This document shows, one piece after another, positions 1 to 8,524 of a DNA stretch of 64,000 nucleotides. Origin of the DNA: Alphaproteobacteria bacterium (lineage in GTDB: Bacteria; Pseudomonadota; Alphaproteobacteria; Rs-D84). Both the position numbers and the translations under genes were made by a program. A model generated the notes under the pieces. It saw only the letters and a list, made by a program, of their open reading frames with translations. It made no database searches and was not told where the DNA came from. Location: assembly GCA_017962125.1 (NCBI GenBank), contig JAGCVZ010000010.1, forward strand, positions 29,438 to 93,437, read 5' to 3'. How positions within the stretch are numbered: position 1 is the first letter of the stretch; each line of letters opens with the position of its first letter.

Positions 1-48
1 TTTGTCTGCACAACTTTCTCAAATGATCGATGAATATAAATAATCGTT

Positions 49-76
49 TTGTCTTTCGCGCTTTTTGTGATACAAT
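49..76 (+). promoter_or_regulatory. Promoter, extended -10 type, for the OmpA-like gene
   Basis: TTGTCT (49-54) and TACAAT (71-76) are 16 bases apart, and TG precedes the -10, giving the TGATACAAT motif seen at about ten other gene starts in this window. A GGAG ribosome site at 90-93 and the ATG at 102 follow. Confidence 0.55.
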
Positions 77-101
77 AGTTGGAAAGTAAGGAGCGAGAGA
101 A

Positions 102-1151
102 ATGAAAAAACTGCTTGTATTTTTTATGGTTTTGTTCGGGATAAGTTTGGGTGCGATGGCAACACCACAGGATTATACGTCTGCAGATGGTTATATTTGT
201 GCCAAGGTTGATAGAGAGTTATATTCTGATGGAACCGAAGGGCTTTCATTAAAGGGTCAAAATGCAAAGATACAGTTGTTCTTTGATACTGGTAGCAGCA
301 CGAGTACAGGTTTACACAGTGGATGCGAAGCGGAATATAGAAAGATATATGCTGATGTTCAAAAGGTTGCATCTGATATAGAAGAACTTGTTTTTATTGG
401 GTCCGCAGATCAGCAGGGGGCGGCTACTGGTTTTGATAATGTTGATTTGGCACAACGTCGCGCAGATTATGCAGAAAGTGTTCTTGCGGGGCCAATTGCC
501 TTTAAGAAATTTGTGGTTGGGGATTCGAATGCCAAGGCGTATTCTCCGGATGTTAATAATCAAGTTGAACGTTCGGTGAATGTTTATGTTATTTGGCGAC
601 TTGCGGAGTGCCCGACGAAGTTTGTTGAAAAGTTGTCGGCGTATGAACAAGAATTGAAAAAAGCACTTAATAATTATCCGGATGATAAAGATAAAATTGA
701 AAAGGCCTTGGCTGGTGTGACAAAGGCAAAGGAACTTTGTCATCCTGGTAAAACGCTAACGGCGGGCGAAGTTGAACAGTTATTGGATGAAGTTTACGGT
801 TTGTTGATAATTGCAGGTGATATTGTGACATCGGTTCAGGTTATAAATACCGAAATCGGGATTGATGTTTCGTATCAAGAAAATTCTATCGATTTACAGT
901 GGTCGTCACTTGATAAATTGCGTCTAAAATTTGGACTTTCGGAATGGCGGGATGAAAATGGGAACTTTAATACTGCGCGATTGATTTCTGATTCGGTTGC
1001 TGGGGTTGTCCTTGGTACCGTTGGGGGAATTGTTACGAGTAGATTGGTTAAGAAAAATCAATTAAAGAAGGGCTTTGAAGATTTGTCGTGTGCCGTTGGT
1101 GGTCAAACTGTTGCAGAATACGGTGATGATTTTACAGTTGGACTTCGATGA
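102..1151 (+). CDS. Secreted OmpA-like domain protein
   Basis: 349 residues with a clear signal peptide (MKKLLVFFMVLFGISLGAMA, cleavage after residue 20). Residues about 95-165 resemble an OmpA C-terminal peptidoglycan-binding domain: a 'VFIGSAD' strand, then 'DLAQRRADYAESVL' (compare the LSxxRAxxVxxYL helix of the family) and a final 'VERSVNVYVIW' strand. A lysine-rich helical stretch follows (about 170-230), then a short glycine-rich hydrophobic segment (VAGVVLGTVGGIV, about 300-312). There is no N-terminal beta-barrel, so it is more likely a periplasmic or envelope-anchored protein than a porin. It stands alone, with an extended -10 promoter and a GGAG ribosome site upstream and a hairpin terminator directly after the stop. 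The OmpA assignment rests on motif resemblance only; the C-terminal half is unassigned. Confidence 0.75.
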   Translation: MKKLLVFFMVLFGISLGAMATPQDYTSADGYICAKVDRELYSDGTEGLSLKGQNAKIQLFFDTGSSTSTGLHSGCEAEYRKIYADVQKVASDIEELVFIGSADQQGAATGFDNVDLAQRRADYAESVLAGPIAFKKFVVGDSNAKAYSPDVNNQVERSVNVYVIWRLAECPTKFVEKLSAYEQELKKALNNYPDDKDKIEKALAGVTKAKELCHPGKTLTAGEVEQLLDEVYGLLIIAGDIVTSVQVINTEIGIDVSYQENSIDLQWSSLDKLRLKFGLSEWRDENGNFNTARLISDSVAGVVLGTVGGIVTSRLVKKNQLKKGFEDLSCAVGGQTVAEYGDDFTVGLR

Positions 1152-1180
1152 AAAAAACGACCGTTTAGGTCGTTTTATTT
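1152..1180. terminator. Bidirectional terminator between convergent genes
   Basis: AAAACGACC-GTTTA-GGTCGTTTT followed by ATTTT. It starts right after the stop of the OmpA-like gene and overlaps the stop codon of the minus-strand gene at 1175, so it probably serves both. Confidence 0.8.
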
Positions 1181-1594
1181 TGAGTTCCTAGCCGTTTGCG
1201 CCCAATTCCTGCGCAATGTACATTCTTTTTCCCAGTCTGCTAGTGTGGCGGGATTCATATCGGTTTCCAGTTTTTTTGAAACAGAACAAGTTCTTCCAGT
1301 AGCATATAACCACGCAACGGGTTGTTTGTTATCTCTGTCCCAGAATTCCAAAACGGTCCATACGTCTTGCTCGGCTACTACTTTGGAAAGTTTCGGGGCC
1401 AGATCTATTAAGTTATATATTCCGTTGCCAGGAAATAGATGTAATGTTGCGTGTTCTATTTTGTCAGATTGTGCATTATCAGTTTTAATTGGCAACATGT
1501 CGCCCGCCAATTTAAAATGGAACACTTGTTCTCTGGTCATGAATTTACTATCAAGTACATATTCTCGTTTAAAAACTAATCCTTTGTCTGTCAT
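1175..1594 (-). CDS. Hypothetical protein, 139 aa
   Basis: I do not recognise this family. The protein is soluble, with no signal peptide or membrane segment, and mixed alpha/beta composition. It contains two cysteines (TGRTCSVS and EKECTLRR) and aromatic stretches such as 'DVWTVLEFWDRDNK'. The stop codon lies inside the convergent terminator, and the gene is separated by about 75 bases from the end of parE, which runs in the same direction upstream of it or is transcribed independently. A homologous role with ParE cannot be inferred. An ORF of this length, with no better alternative on the opposite strand, supports a real gene, but function is open. Confidence 0.6.
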   Translation of the reverse strand: MTDKGLVFKREYVLDSKFMTREQVFHFKLAGDMLPIKTDNAQSDKIEHATLHLFPGNGIYNLIDLAPKLSKVVAEQDVWTVLEFWDRDNKQPVAWLYATGRTCSVSKKLETDMNPATLADWEKECTLRRNWAQTARNSK

Positions 1595-1668
1595 ATCTTG
1601 GTACCCTTTTTATTAGTCAGTTAACAAACGAGAGAAAGTATAATTAAAAAATGCCAGGTGTCAATAAA

Positions 1669-3645
1669 TTATACAAATAAATCTTTTACAAATTGGGCGT
1701 GTTCAGTGATAAACCGAAACCGAAATTCCGGCTTTTTGCCCATAAGTTCCGAAACAATTGTCCGGGTTTTTTCTGTATCTTCGGCACCTTCATCTGTGCG
1801 TGGGGGCAAATCAACCCGAACAAGACGGCGTGTCTTTGGTGACATGGTTGTTTCTTTTAACTGATTCGGCATCATTTCGCCAAGCCCCTTGAATCGTGAG
1901 ATTTCAACCTTTTTATTCTTATATTTGCCAGATGTTAGTTTTTCAAGTTCTTCGTCAGAATCGATGTAAAACGATTCGGTGCCATGAGTTAATTTGTATA
2001 ATGGGGGGCAAGACAAATACAAATGACCACCATATATTAATTGTGGCATAACCTGATAGAAAAATGCCATGAGTAAGGACGCTATATGGCTCCCGTCCAC
2101 GTCGGCATCAGTCATTATAATAATTTTTTCATAACGCAATTTCGCATCGTCCCAATTTTTTGCGGTACCTGCACCGATAATATCGATTAAGTCATTTAGT
2201 TCGCGGTTGTTGCCGAATCGTTCGTCCGAATTTGATACGACATTTAAAACTTTACCACGCAGTGGCATAATTGCCTGAGTCGCGCGGTCGCGCGCTTGCT
2301 TTGCAGTGCCGCCCGCTGATTCCCCCTCTACGATAAACAATTCGGTTCCTGCAACACCGTGTTTTGAACAATCTGCAAGTTTCGCCGGCATGCGGATGCG
2401 TTTAGTTGGGGTTTTGCGGGCAACCTCTTTGACCTGTTTTACGCGGATACGCGCGTTGGCAAGATTTATTATAAATTCCAACAGCGTGTTTGCCGTTTTG
2501 GGATCGGATGCCAAGAACATTTCCCATGGGTCGCGTAGTGCATTTTCTGTGTATTTCGCGATTTCAGGGTTCGAAAGTTTTTCCTTGGTTTGACCTAAAA
2601 ATTGTGGTGTTTTATAGAACACTGACACAATCGCTGCAACCGAATCAAACACATCTTCGCCGATGATATTTGCCGCAGCCTTGTTATTTACTTTTTCGCC
2701 GTATGCCTTTATTCCGCGTGTAATTGCAGATTTGAATCCGGTTTCATGCGTGCCGCCGTCGATTGTTGCAATCGTGTTACAATATGAAGCGAAAAATCCA
2801 TCGTCAGATGCAGCGCCGTTTTCGTCAGTTAAAAAAGTTAACGCCCATTCTACACGACCAGAATCATCTGGGAAATCAATCGCGCCTGAAAATAGTTTTG
2901 GTAAAATTTTTGGTTTGTCGCGAGTCTTTTCGTCCAAGAAATCCGCCACGCCGTTTGGATAGTAAAATGTTGTATCGGCCGGAATTTCCATGTCGGCGGT
3001 AAGCAATTCCGGATTGCAATGCCAATCAATTTTAACACCGCGCGAAAGAAACGCCTTGGCCCGTGCCATACGATAAATTTTTATTGGTTTGAAAACCGCC
3101 GCTTCGCCAAAGATTTCCTCATCGATTGTAAATCGGATACACGTGCCGTGTGCCTTGGACGGGTTACCACGTGATATTTTAGTTGTTGGTTTGCCCCGGG
3201 AAAAAGATTGGTGCCATTCGTAACCATCGCGCGCAATTGTCACAATCATTTCGGACGAAAGCGCGTTGACAACTGCACTGCCCACGCCGTGCAGACCGCC
3301 ACTGGTTTTATACACACTGTTATTGAATTTCCCGCCGGAATGAAGAGTTGTTAAAATAACCTCTAGTGCGGATTTGCCGGGGAATTTTGGATGTTCGGCA
3401 ACCGGGATTCCGCGGCCGTCATCGGTAATTTCAATCGTTTTTGAATCAATTAAACGGACGGTAATTTTCTTGGCAAAACCGGCGACGGCTTCGTCAATCG
3501 AATTGTCCATAATTTCAACCGGCAAATGGTGCCACGCCTTTTCGTCTGTGCCGCCGATATACATTCCAGGTCGCAGACGGACGGGTTCCAGGCCTTCTAG
3601 TACCTGGATATCTGATGCATCATAAGAATTGTTTTGTTCAACCAT
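1669..3645 (-). CDS. parE: DNA topoisomerase IV subunit B (ParE)
   Basis: ATPase subunit of topoisomerase IV, which with ParC decatenates daughter chromosomes. At 658 residues it has ParE rather than GyrB length (GyrB is about 800). N-terminal GHKL ATPase: 'RPGMYIGG' (25-32), the catalytic region 'EIMDNSIDEAVAG' (N48), 'DDGRGIP' (75-81) and the ATP lid 'GGLHGVG' (116-122). A transducer domain follows. The TOPRIM domain carries 'VEGESAGG' near residue 440 and 'DADVDGSH' near 512, holding the metal-binding acidic residues. The C-terminal 'SRFKGLGEMMPNQL' is the family signature. The opposite-strand ORFs in this span are shadows. A possible minus-strand promoter (TTGCAC, 17 bases, TAATAA) lies in the 94-base gap shared with divergent dnaJ. 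parC is not in the window. Confidence 0.96.
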   Translation of the reverse strand: MVEQNNSYDASDIQVLEGLEPVRLRPGMYIGGTDEKAWHHLPVEIMDNSIDEAVAGFAKKITVRLIDSKTIEITDDGRGIPVAEHPKFPGKSALEVILTTLHSGGKFNNSVYKTSGGLHGVGSAVVNALSSEMIVTIARDGYEWHQSFSRGKPTTKISRGNPSKAHGTCIRFTIDEEIFGEAAVFKPIKIYRMARAKAFLSRGVKIDWHCNPELLTADMEIPADTTFYYPNGVADFLDEKTRDKPKILPKLFSGAIDFPDDSGRVEWALTFLTDENGAASDDGFFASYCNTIATIDGGTHETGFKSAITRGIKAYGEKVNNKAAANIIGEDVFDSVAAIVSVFYKTPQFLGQTKEKLSNPEIAKYTENALRDPWEMFLASDPKTANTLLEFIINLANARIRVKQVKEVARKTPTKRIRMPAKLADCSKHGVAGTELFIVEGESAGGTAKQARDRATQAIMPLRGKVLNVVSNSDERFGNNRELNDLIDIIGAGTAKNWDDAKLRYEKIIIMTDADVDGSHIASLLMAFFYQVMPQLIYGGHLYLSCPPLYKLTHGTESFYIDSDEELEKLTSGKYKNKKVEISRFKGLGEMMPNQLKETTMSPKTRRLVRVDLPPRTDEGAEDTEKTRTIVSELMGKKPEFRFRFITEHAQFVKDLFV

Positions 3646-3709
3646 AACAATGCAATTATTAGAACATTATTTCGTTTTGTGCAAGCCTATAAATAAGAAT
3701 TTTAGGGGC

Positions 3710-3737
3710 TTGATTTTGTAAAGATACGGACTATATT
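3710..3737 (+). promoter_or_regulatory. Candidate promoter of dnaJ
   Basis: TTGATT (3710-3715), 16-base spacer, TATATT (3732-3737). A transcript from here would begin near 3744, after the upstream in-frame ATG at 3740. This argues for the ATG at 3767 as the dnaJ start. Confidence 0.45.
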
Positions 3738-3766
3738 TTATGCAGATAGAAATATGGACCGTTAAA

Positions 3767-4894
3767 ATGAATAAAAATCCTTATGAAGTTTTGGGTGTCG
3801 CGCGCGATGCGTCTGATGCCGATATTAAAAAGGCTTATCATAAATTGGTGATGAAATACCACCCGGATAAAAATCCCGGGGATAAAACTGCCGAAGAAAA
3901 GTTCAAGGAAGTAAATAACGCCTTTGATATTCTGAAAGATCCGCAAAAGCGCGCGGCGTATGACCGCTTTGGTGATGCGGCGTTCGCTGGTGGAAACGGG
4001 GCTTCGGCCGGTATGGGCGGAAATCCGTTCGGAAACGGCGCGTTCCACTTTGATATGGGTGGTGGCGCAGGAATGGAAGATATACTGCGCGAGGCGATGC
4101 GTGGTTTCGGCTTTGGTGGGTTCGATGGTGGTGGCCGCGGTGGTCAAACGGCGCAGGCGCGCGGGCGTGATTTATTGGACGAGGTTGTAATTACCATGCG
4201 TGATGCGTATTTCGGGAAAATGCATACTGTGAAATTTGCAAGCAATGTAAAGTGTGAAAAATGCAACGGATACGGAACGTCTGATGGAAAGCCGGCACCA
4301 ACGTGTCCGCGCTGTCATGGGACGGGATATGTGAATATGCAGCGTGGTTTTTTTGCAATGCAAACACCGTGTCCGGAATGTAACGGACTGGGGCATAAAA
4401 TCGACAAGAAATGTTCCGAATGCGATGGTACGGGCGCGGTGCATAAAAACCGGACTATCGATGTTAAAATTCCGGCTGGAATTGAAGACGGCGCGCGGTT
4501 AAGGTTGGCGGGGCAGGGTGAGGCCGGCGTTAACGGTGGTCCGGCGGGTGATTTCTATTTGGATGTGCGTGTTAAACCCGATAACCGCTTTGAGCGTGAT
4601 GGGGCGAATCTGATAATGCATGTTGATTTGCCGTTCACGACACTTGCGCTTGGCGGTGAAATAGAAATCGAAACAATTGATGATAAAAAACTTTCGGTAA
4701 AGGTACCGGCGGGAACCCAGGTTGGTGAGAAACTGCGTGTGCGTGGACACGGTATGCCGACGGGGCGTGGGGCATCATTTGGTGATTTGTATATCAGTAT
4801 TGGTGTTGTAATTCCAACAAAACTTACCGAAAAACAAAAGAAAATTTTAACAGAATTTGCTGATACAAAAAATGCGAAAAAAGGTTGGTTCTAA
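3767..4894 (+). CDS. dnaJ: Chaperone protein DnaJ
   Basis: Hsp40 co-chaperone that hands unfolded proteins to DnaK and stimulates its ATPase. All parts of a type-I DnaJ are present: J domain with the HPD tripeptide (YHPDKNPG, H32-D34), a long Gly/Phe-rich linker (about 75-130), a zinc-finger domain with four CxxCxGxG repeats ([32 protein letters not shown]; about 160-235), and the C-terminal substrate-binding domains. At 375 residues the length is typical. I chose the ATG at 3767 because the protein then begins [10 protein letters not shown] as in the family; the ATG at 3740 would add nine unusual residues and may lie upstream of the transcription start. dnaK and grpE are not adjacent, so the gene is transcribed on its own here. 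Confidence 0.96.
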   Translation: MNKNPYEVLGVARDASDADIKKAYHKLVMKYHPDKNPGDKTAEEKFKEVNNAFDILKDPQKRAAYDRFGDAAFAGGNGASAGMGGNPFGNGAFHFDMGGGAGMEDILREAMRGFGFGGFDGGGRGGQTAQARGRDLLDEVVITMRDAYFGKMHTVKFASNVKCEKCNGYGTSDGKPAPTCPRCHGTGYVNMQRGFFAMQTPCPECNGLGHKIDKKCSECDGTGAVHKNRTIDVKIPAGIEDGARLRLAGQGEAGVNGGPAGDFYLDVRVKPDNRFERDGANLIMHVDLPFTTLALGGEIEIETIDDKKLSVKVPAGTQVGEKLRVRGHGMPTGRGASFGDLYISIGVVIPTKLTEKQKKILTEFADTKNAKKGWF

Positions 4895-4901
4895 AAAAGT
4901 T

Positions 4902-4926
4902 CTATACGCCGGATTTCGGCGTATAG
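4902..4926. repeat. Palindrome CTATACGCC..GGCGTATAG, also found inside uvrC
   Basis: CTATACGCCG-GATTT-CGGCGTATAG forms a perfect 10-bp stem just after dnaJ. An almost identical palindrome occurs at 6286-6310 inside the uvrC reading frame, so this looks like a dispersed element as well as a potential terminator stem. Confidence 0.7.
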
Positions 4927-4936
4927 AGCAAAATTT

Positions 4937-4968
4937 TGCGCCGAGAAATCGGCGCATTTTTTATTTTA
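4937..4968. terminator. Terminator between dnaJ and pgsA
   Basis: TGCGCCGA-GAAA-TCGGCGCA followed by TTTTTTATTTTATTTTTT. It is strong in the plus direction for dnaJ and overlaps the 3' end of convergent pgsA. Confidence 0.88.
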
Positions 4969-5560
4969 TTTTTTTAAGTTTTTGCGCAAAATCACGTGTA
5001 TATGAAACAGCCGACCAAATGCTTGCCGCCAGAGCGAACCACAAACTAAATATACCGATGTTAGGAAGTGCGTAAATTGCATAAACTAATGCGGTGCCAT
5101 CGGACGATGCGCCGATTGATGCCCCAAGTGCAAACAGTGCAAGGAACGCGGTTATTGAAATCATCTGCATCGCAGTTTTGATTTTGCCCATTGAAAAGCG
5201 TGCGTGTGGGACGGGCATTGGAATCTTTTGTGTGCCCAGAAATTCGCGCAGGCCACTGATGTATAATTCACGCGCAATCATTATTATAATTGGAATTACT
5301 GTGAACCAAACCGGCATCATAACGCACAGTAATACAAAAGTGTTCACGACCAATAACTTGTCACCGATATGATCCATAACCCCACCGAGTTTTGTGCATA
5401 CATCATATTTACGGGCAAGGTATCCGTCAAAAAAGTCGGTAAGTGCCGCGATTAAAAATAATATAAGTGTCGTCATATACATGCCTGACATTAATGTTCC
5501 GATAATTGCGAATGATGCAAAGATTCTAAATGCCGATAAAAAGTTCACGAAAAATTTCAT
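4961..5560 (-). CDS. pgsA: CDP-diacylglycerol--glycerol-3-phosphate 3-phosphatidyltransferase
   Basis: Inner-membrane enzyme that makes phosphatidylglycerophosphate, the committed step to phosphatidylglycerol and cardiolipin. At 199 residues it has several hydrophobic membrane segments. The CDP-alcohol phosphotransferase signature is perfect: D42, D45-G46, A49-R50, G59, D63 and D67 match D-x2-DG-x2-AR-x8-G-x3-D-x3-D. 'DKLLVVNTFVLL' after it fits PgsA better than phosphatidylserine synthase, although a related CDP-alcohol transferase cannot be fully excluded. It lies 43 bases downstream of uvrC on the same strand, and an uvrC-pgsA pair is a familiar arrangement in proteobacteria. A ribosome site AAGGAG precedes the ATG. 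Confidence 0.92.
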   Translation of the reverse strand: MKFFVNFLSAFRIFASFAIIGTLMSGMYMTTLILFLIAALTDFFDGYLARKYDVCTKLGGVMDHIGDKLLVVNTFVLLCVMMPVWFTVIPIIIMIARELYISGLREFLGTQKIPMPVPHARFSMGKIKTAMQMISITAFLALFALGASIGASSDGTALVYAIYALPNIGIFSLWFALAASIWSAVSYTRDFAQKLKKIK

Positions 5561-5603
5561 TTTGTTCTCCTTTTGTTTTTGGTCTTTGTATTATAGCACA
5601 TAT

Positions 5604-7022
5604 CTAGTGAAAATGTTCGTATATTTTTTTTGCAGCCGCATTCCCAAGGCCGGGAACGCATTTAAGTGTCTTGATGTCTGCGTCCATGATTGCACGTACA
5701 GAACCAAAATGATTTAGCAATAATTTTTTGCGCATTGGTCCAATGCCTTCGATTTCATCAAGGCATGAACCGGTCATTGCCTTGGCGCGAGTGGTGCGGT
5801 GATATGTTATAACAAAGCGGTGTGCTTCGTCACGAACGCGACGCAGTAATAAAAATAATTTTGAATCTTTTGGCATGTCGCGATATTCTGTGCCGTCCGG
5901 CATTATAAAGTGTTCATCGCCGTTTCGAACTTCGCCCTTTGTTACGCCAAGAACTGGGATGTTTGGCGCGGTTTTATGTGCAATGTTCCATTGTGCGCGA
6001 CCACCATCAACAATTATTAAATCAAGTTCGGTACTGTTCTTTATGGCGCGTTCTACAAATTCCGCCATCATGGCGGTATCATTTCCTGCGCGTGCGCGAT
6101 CGCGTAATTTAAAATGACGATAGCCGGATTTTATAAACCCATCATGACCAAATGTTATCATCGCACCAACAGGGTTTGTTCCAAATAAATGCGAATTATC
6201 AAACACGCCAGCATAGGTTATTTTTTTACCAATCCATTTTTCCATATCAATAATTGTATTGTTCCAATCTTTTTCTGAATTTGTGCTATACGCCGGATTC
6301 CGCCGTATACCGCGAATTGATGTTTTTGTCATTGCGGCAATTTTATCACGTAATATAGCGGCATTTTCAAAATCCATTTTGTCAGAATATTTTTTCATCA
6401 GTACAGATAATTCATTTATAATAGGTTCGCTATCACCTGTTAAAATTCTACGCGCAAGTTTTACATTTTTATCATAATCTGGAACAGTTTGTGTGCATGG
6501 TGCACTGCATCGGCCAATTTGATAGAGCAGGCATGGTCGTGCGCGGTTTTTCATAAATGTGTCAGTGCAAGTTCGTAAACGACAAACCTTTTGAATCATT
6601 TTTATTGTGTCATTTAATGCGTGAACCGAAGGGTATGGTCCATATACATCACGATTCTGTGAAATTTTTCCGCGGAATTTTAAGAGACGTGGGTATTTAT
6701 GATTGGTTAGCGCCAACATCGGATACATTTTGCCATCGGTTAGCATAATATTGTATTTTGGTTTTTCTTTTTTTATGATTTTTTCTTCTAAAATAAGAGC
6801 ATCCGATTCTGTGGGAGTGATTTCCCATTCGACCCGCGCGACAAGTGTGCGCATAATTTGTTTATGAATTTCAAGTTTTGAAATATCCACATATTGGTGC
6901 AACCGATTCGATAAATTTTTGGCTTTCCCCACATAAAGCAAGTTTCCATCCGCATCGTACATGCGGTAAATGCCGGGGGAACTTGGAGCGTTCGCAATTA
7001 AATCACAGAATTGAATATTCAT
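5604..7022 (-). CDS. uvrC: Excinuclease ABC subunit C (UvrC), shortened
   Basis: Nuclease of nucleotide excision repair; it makes both incisions around a lesion marked by UvrA-UvrB. Domains in order: GIY-YIG endonuclease (SSPGIYR at 14-20, YVGKAKNLSNR at 30-40), a Cys cluster (CLLYQIGRCSAPC, about 150-165), the UVR UvrB-binding motif (FENAAILRDKIAAM, about 215-230), the RNase H-like domain ('VFDNSHLFGTNPVGAM', 'IIVDGG', 'RDEAHRFVI') and C-terminal helix-hairpin-helix motifs (EIEGIGPMRKKLLL, CVPGLGNAAAKKIYEHF). It is 472 residues, whereas the family is usually about 600: the linker between the UVR motif and the RNase H-like domain is nearly absent, and a palindromic repeat encodes residues there. 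The ATG at 7022 gives the family N-terminus; the longer frame upstream adds 12 unlikely residues. Confidence 0.93.
   Translation of the reverse strand: MNIQFCDLIANAPSSPGIYRMYDADGNLLYVGKAKNLSNRLHQYVDISKLEIHKQIMRTLVARVEWEITPTESDALILEEKIIKKEKPKYNIMLTDGKMYPMLALTNHKYPRLLKFRGKISQNRDVYGPYPSVHALNDTIKMIQKVCRLRTCTDTFMKNRARPCLLYQIGRCSAPCTQTVPDYDKNVKLARRILTGDSEPIINELSVLMKKYSDKMDFENAAILRDKIAAMTKTSIRGIRRNPAYSTNSEKDWNNTIIDMEKWIGKKITYAGVFDNSHLFGTNPVGAMITFGHDGFIKSGYRHFKLRDRARAGNDTAMMAEFVERAIKNSTELDLIIVDGGRAQWNIAHKTAPNIPVLGVTKGEVRNGDEHFIMPDGTEYRDMPKDSKLFLLLRRVRDEAHRFVITYHRTTRAKAMTGSCLDEIEGIGPMRKKLLLNHFGSVRAIMDADIKTLKCVPGLGNAAAKKIYEHFH
6286..6310 (-). repeat. Palindromic element within the uvrC coding sequence
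   Basis: CTATACGCCGGATTCCGCCGTATAC reads nearly the same on both strands and matches the palindrome at 4902-4926. On the coding strand it supplies 'GIRRNPAYS' directly after the UVR motif, so it is translated in frame. Confidence 0.65.
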
Positions 7023-7030
7023 GTTTTTTA

Positions 7031-7039
7031 TGATAAAAT
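7031..7039 (+). promoter_or_regulatory. Extended -10 promoter of the pilin-like gene
   Basis: TGATAAAAT preceded by a T run, with no good -35. It lies 35 bases before the ATG at 7074, and AAAGGAA forms the ribosome site. Confidence 0.5.
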
Positions 7040-7073
7040 AAAAGCGATTAAATAGCAAATAAAGGAATAAAAA

Positions 7074-7538
7074 ATGAAAATGGAATCTGGACGTTCAATG
7101 ATAGAAATGCTTGGGGTGCTTGCCATTATGGGGGTTTTGACTGTTGGTGCTATTGGTCTTATATCAACCGCGATGCGTACGCAAAAGCGTAATACGGTGA
7201 ATGAAGAAGTGCTGCAAATGGTGACAGGGGTGCGTCAGTTGCTTGGCGAATACGATGATTTTTCGCATATAGACAATACGACGATATTTGGTGCTATTGG
7301 TATGTCGGCCAAGAATCCGTACGGTGGAACATATGAATTGAATGTTGATCCCGCAAATAGTAGACAATTTATTGTAACGATAAATGGTTTGGCGCAGGGG
7401 GATTGTGAGTATTTTATTACCAAGGCTTGGTCCGATTCTGTGGGGTATTTAACATCTGATGGAAAGCAGAGTGGCGCAAGCGGCAATTGTCGAATGGATG
7501 ATGGTAAAAATGTTGTTAAAATAATTTATGGCGAATAG
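7074..7538 (+). CDS. Type IV pilin-like (prepilin) protein
   Basis: 154 residues with a class-III prepilin leader: a short charged N-terminus (MKMESG), then the cleavage-type sequence G|RSMIEMLGVLAIMG, with glutamate at +5 of the mature form, followed by a hydrophobic helix (about 10-32). After prepilin-peptidase cleavage such proteins assemble into type IV pili or type II secretion pseudopili. The rest is a small globular domain with two cysteines (GDCEYF and GNCRMD) that could form the usual C-terminal disulfide loop. No pilus assembly genes are adjacent: uvrC is divergent, and rluC follows 5 bases after the stop, probably co-transcribed. Whether it is a major or minor pilin cannot be told. 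Confidence 0.78.
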   Translation: MKMESGRSMIEMLGVLAIMGVLTVGAIGLISTAMRTQKRNTVNEEVLQMVTGVRQLLGEYDDFSHIDNTTIFGAIGMSAKNPYGGTYELNVDPANSRQFIVTINGLAQGDCEYFITKAWSDSVGYLTSDGKQSGASGNCRMDDGKNVVKIIYGE

Positions 7539-7543
7539 TTGTT

Positions 7544-8509
7544 ATGGCGGATTCCGTAACTGTTTCAGCGGTAGAAGATGGAACAAGGCTTTTGCGTTGG
7601 TTCGGGCGTAATTACCCGTCTATGCCACATAGAGAATTTTACCGACTTTGTCGTGGTGGGCAGATACGAATAAATTCTTCGCGGTGCAAGGGGACTGAAG
7701 TTTTGCATGCTGGGGATGTTGTTCGTATTCCTCCAACAATTCGCGAATTTGCCGAAGTACCTAAAAAGACGGAATCCGGGGAACAGTTTTCTTTGTCCGA
7801 TTTGGAAAAATTGCGTCATGCTATGATTTATAATGATGATGATATAGTCGTCTTTAATAAACCTGCGGGACTTGCTGTTCAGGGTGGTAGTGGTATTAGA
7901 AAATCTATAGATAAAATGGCGGCGGCTTTGTTTCCTTATCATAAAATTTCTTTGGTACATCGTCTTGATAAAGAGACGAGCGGATTGTTGGTTGTCGCTA
8001 AAAATCAAAGGGCGGCTCAGATTTTGTCTCGTGCTTTTCAAACAAAAACTGCAAAAAAAGAATATGTTGCGTTGTTGAATGGCGATGTAAAAGAAAACCA
8101 TGGGGTTATAGACAACTATTTGTTAAAAGGACGGGCGTTTGATACCCCAGAACGAGAAAACGGCACAGGAGCGCATCCGTCACATGCAATTACTGAATAT
8201 CGTGTGTTGTCCCGTGTTTCTGGGGTGCTTACATGGATTTTGTTTTCACCAAAAACAGGTCGTACTCATCAGTTGCGTTTGCATAGTGCTCTTTCGTTGG
8301 GGGCTCCGATTGTTGGTGATAGTCTGTATGGTCGAAATAAAAAAATGGTTGATGGGTTAGAGTCCATGTTTACAACAAATAACTTGTTTTTATTCGCGTA
8401 TAGAATAACTTTGCAACATCCATCAACGGGGCGCTTGATGACATTTCGTGCACCAGTACCATCATTTATGGATGCCGTAATGAAATTGTTGGAACTTGAG
8501 TTGCCATAA
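7544..8509 (+). CDS. rluC: RluA-family 23S rRNA pseudouridine synthase, RluC-type
   Basis: Converts specific uridines of 23S rRNA to pseudouridine. At 321 residues, the N-terminal S4 RNA-binding domain (about 12-70; 'RLLRWFGRNYPSMPHREFY', 'GQIRINSSRCKG', 'LHAGDVVRIPP') is followed by the catalytic domain. 'NKPAGLAVQGGSG' and 'VHRLDKETSGLLVVAK' carry the catalytic aspartate near residue 142, and 'PKTGRTHQLRLH' is the third family motif. The S4 domain and the 'LLRWF' N-terminus fit RluC (E. coli sites 955, 2504, 2580) better than RluD, but specificity is inferred. It starts 5 bases after the pilin-like gene and ends 15 bases before the AsmA gene, so the three probably form one transcript. Confidence 0.88.
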   Translation: MADSVTVSAVEDGTRLLRWFGRNYPSMPHREFYRLCRGGQIRINSSRCKGTEVLHAGDVVRIPPTIREFAEVPKKTESGEQFSLSDLEKLRHAMIYNDDDIVVFNKPAGLAVQGGSGIRKSIDKMAAALFPYHKISLVHRLDKETSGLLVVAKNQRAAQILSRAFQTKTAKKEYVALLNGDVKENHGVIDNYLLKGRAFDTPERENGTGAHPSHAITEYRVLSRVSGVLTWILFSPKTGRTHQLRLHSALSLGAPIVGDSLYGRNKKMVDGLESMFTTNNLFLFAYRITLQHPSTGRLMTFRAPVPSFMDAVMKLLELELP

Positions 8510-8524
8510 AGGTGAATTAGAAAT

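Noticed and set aside
3740..3766. Upstream ATG of dnaJ
   Set aside because: It adds residues absent from the family and sits at or before the predicted transcription start.
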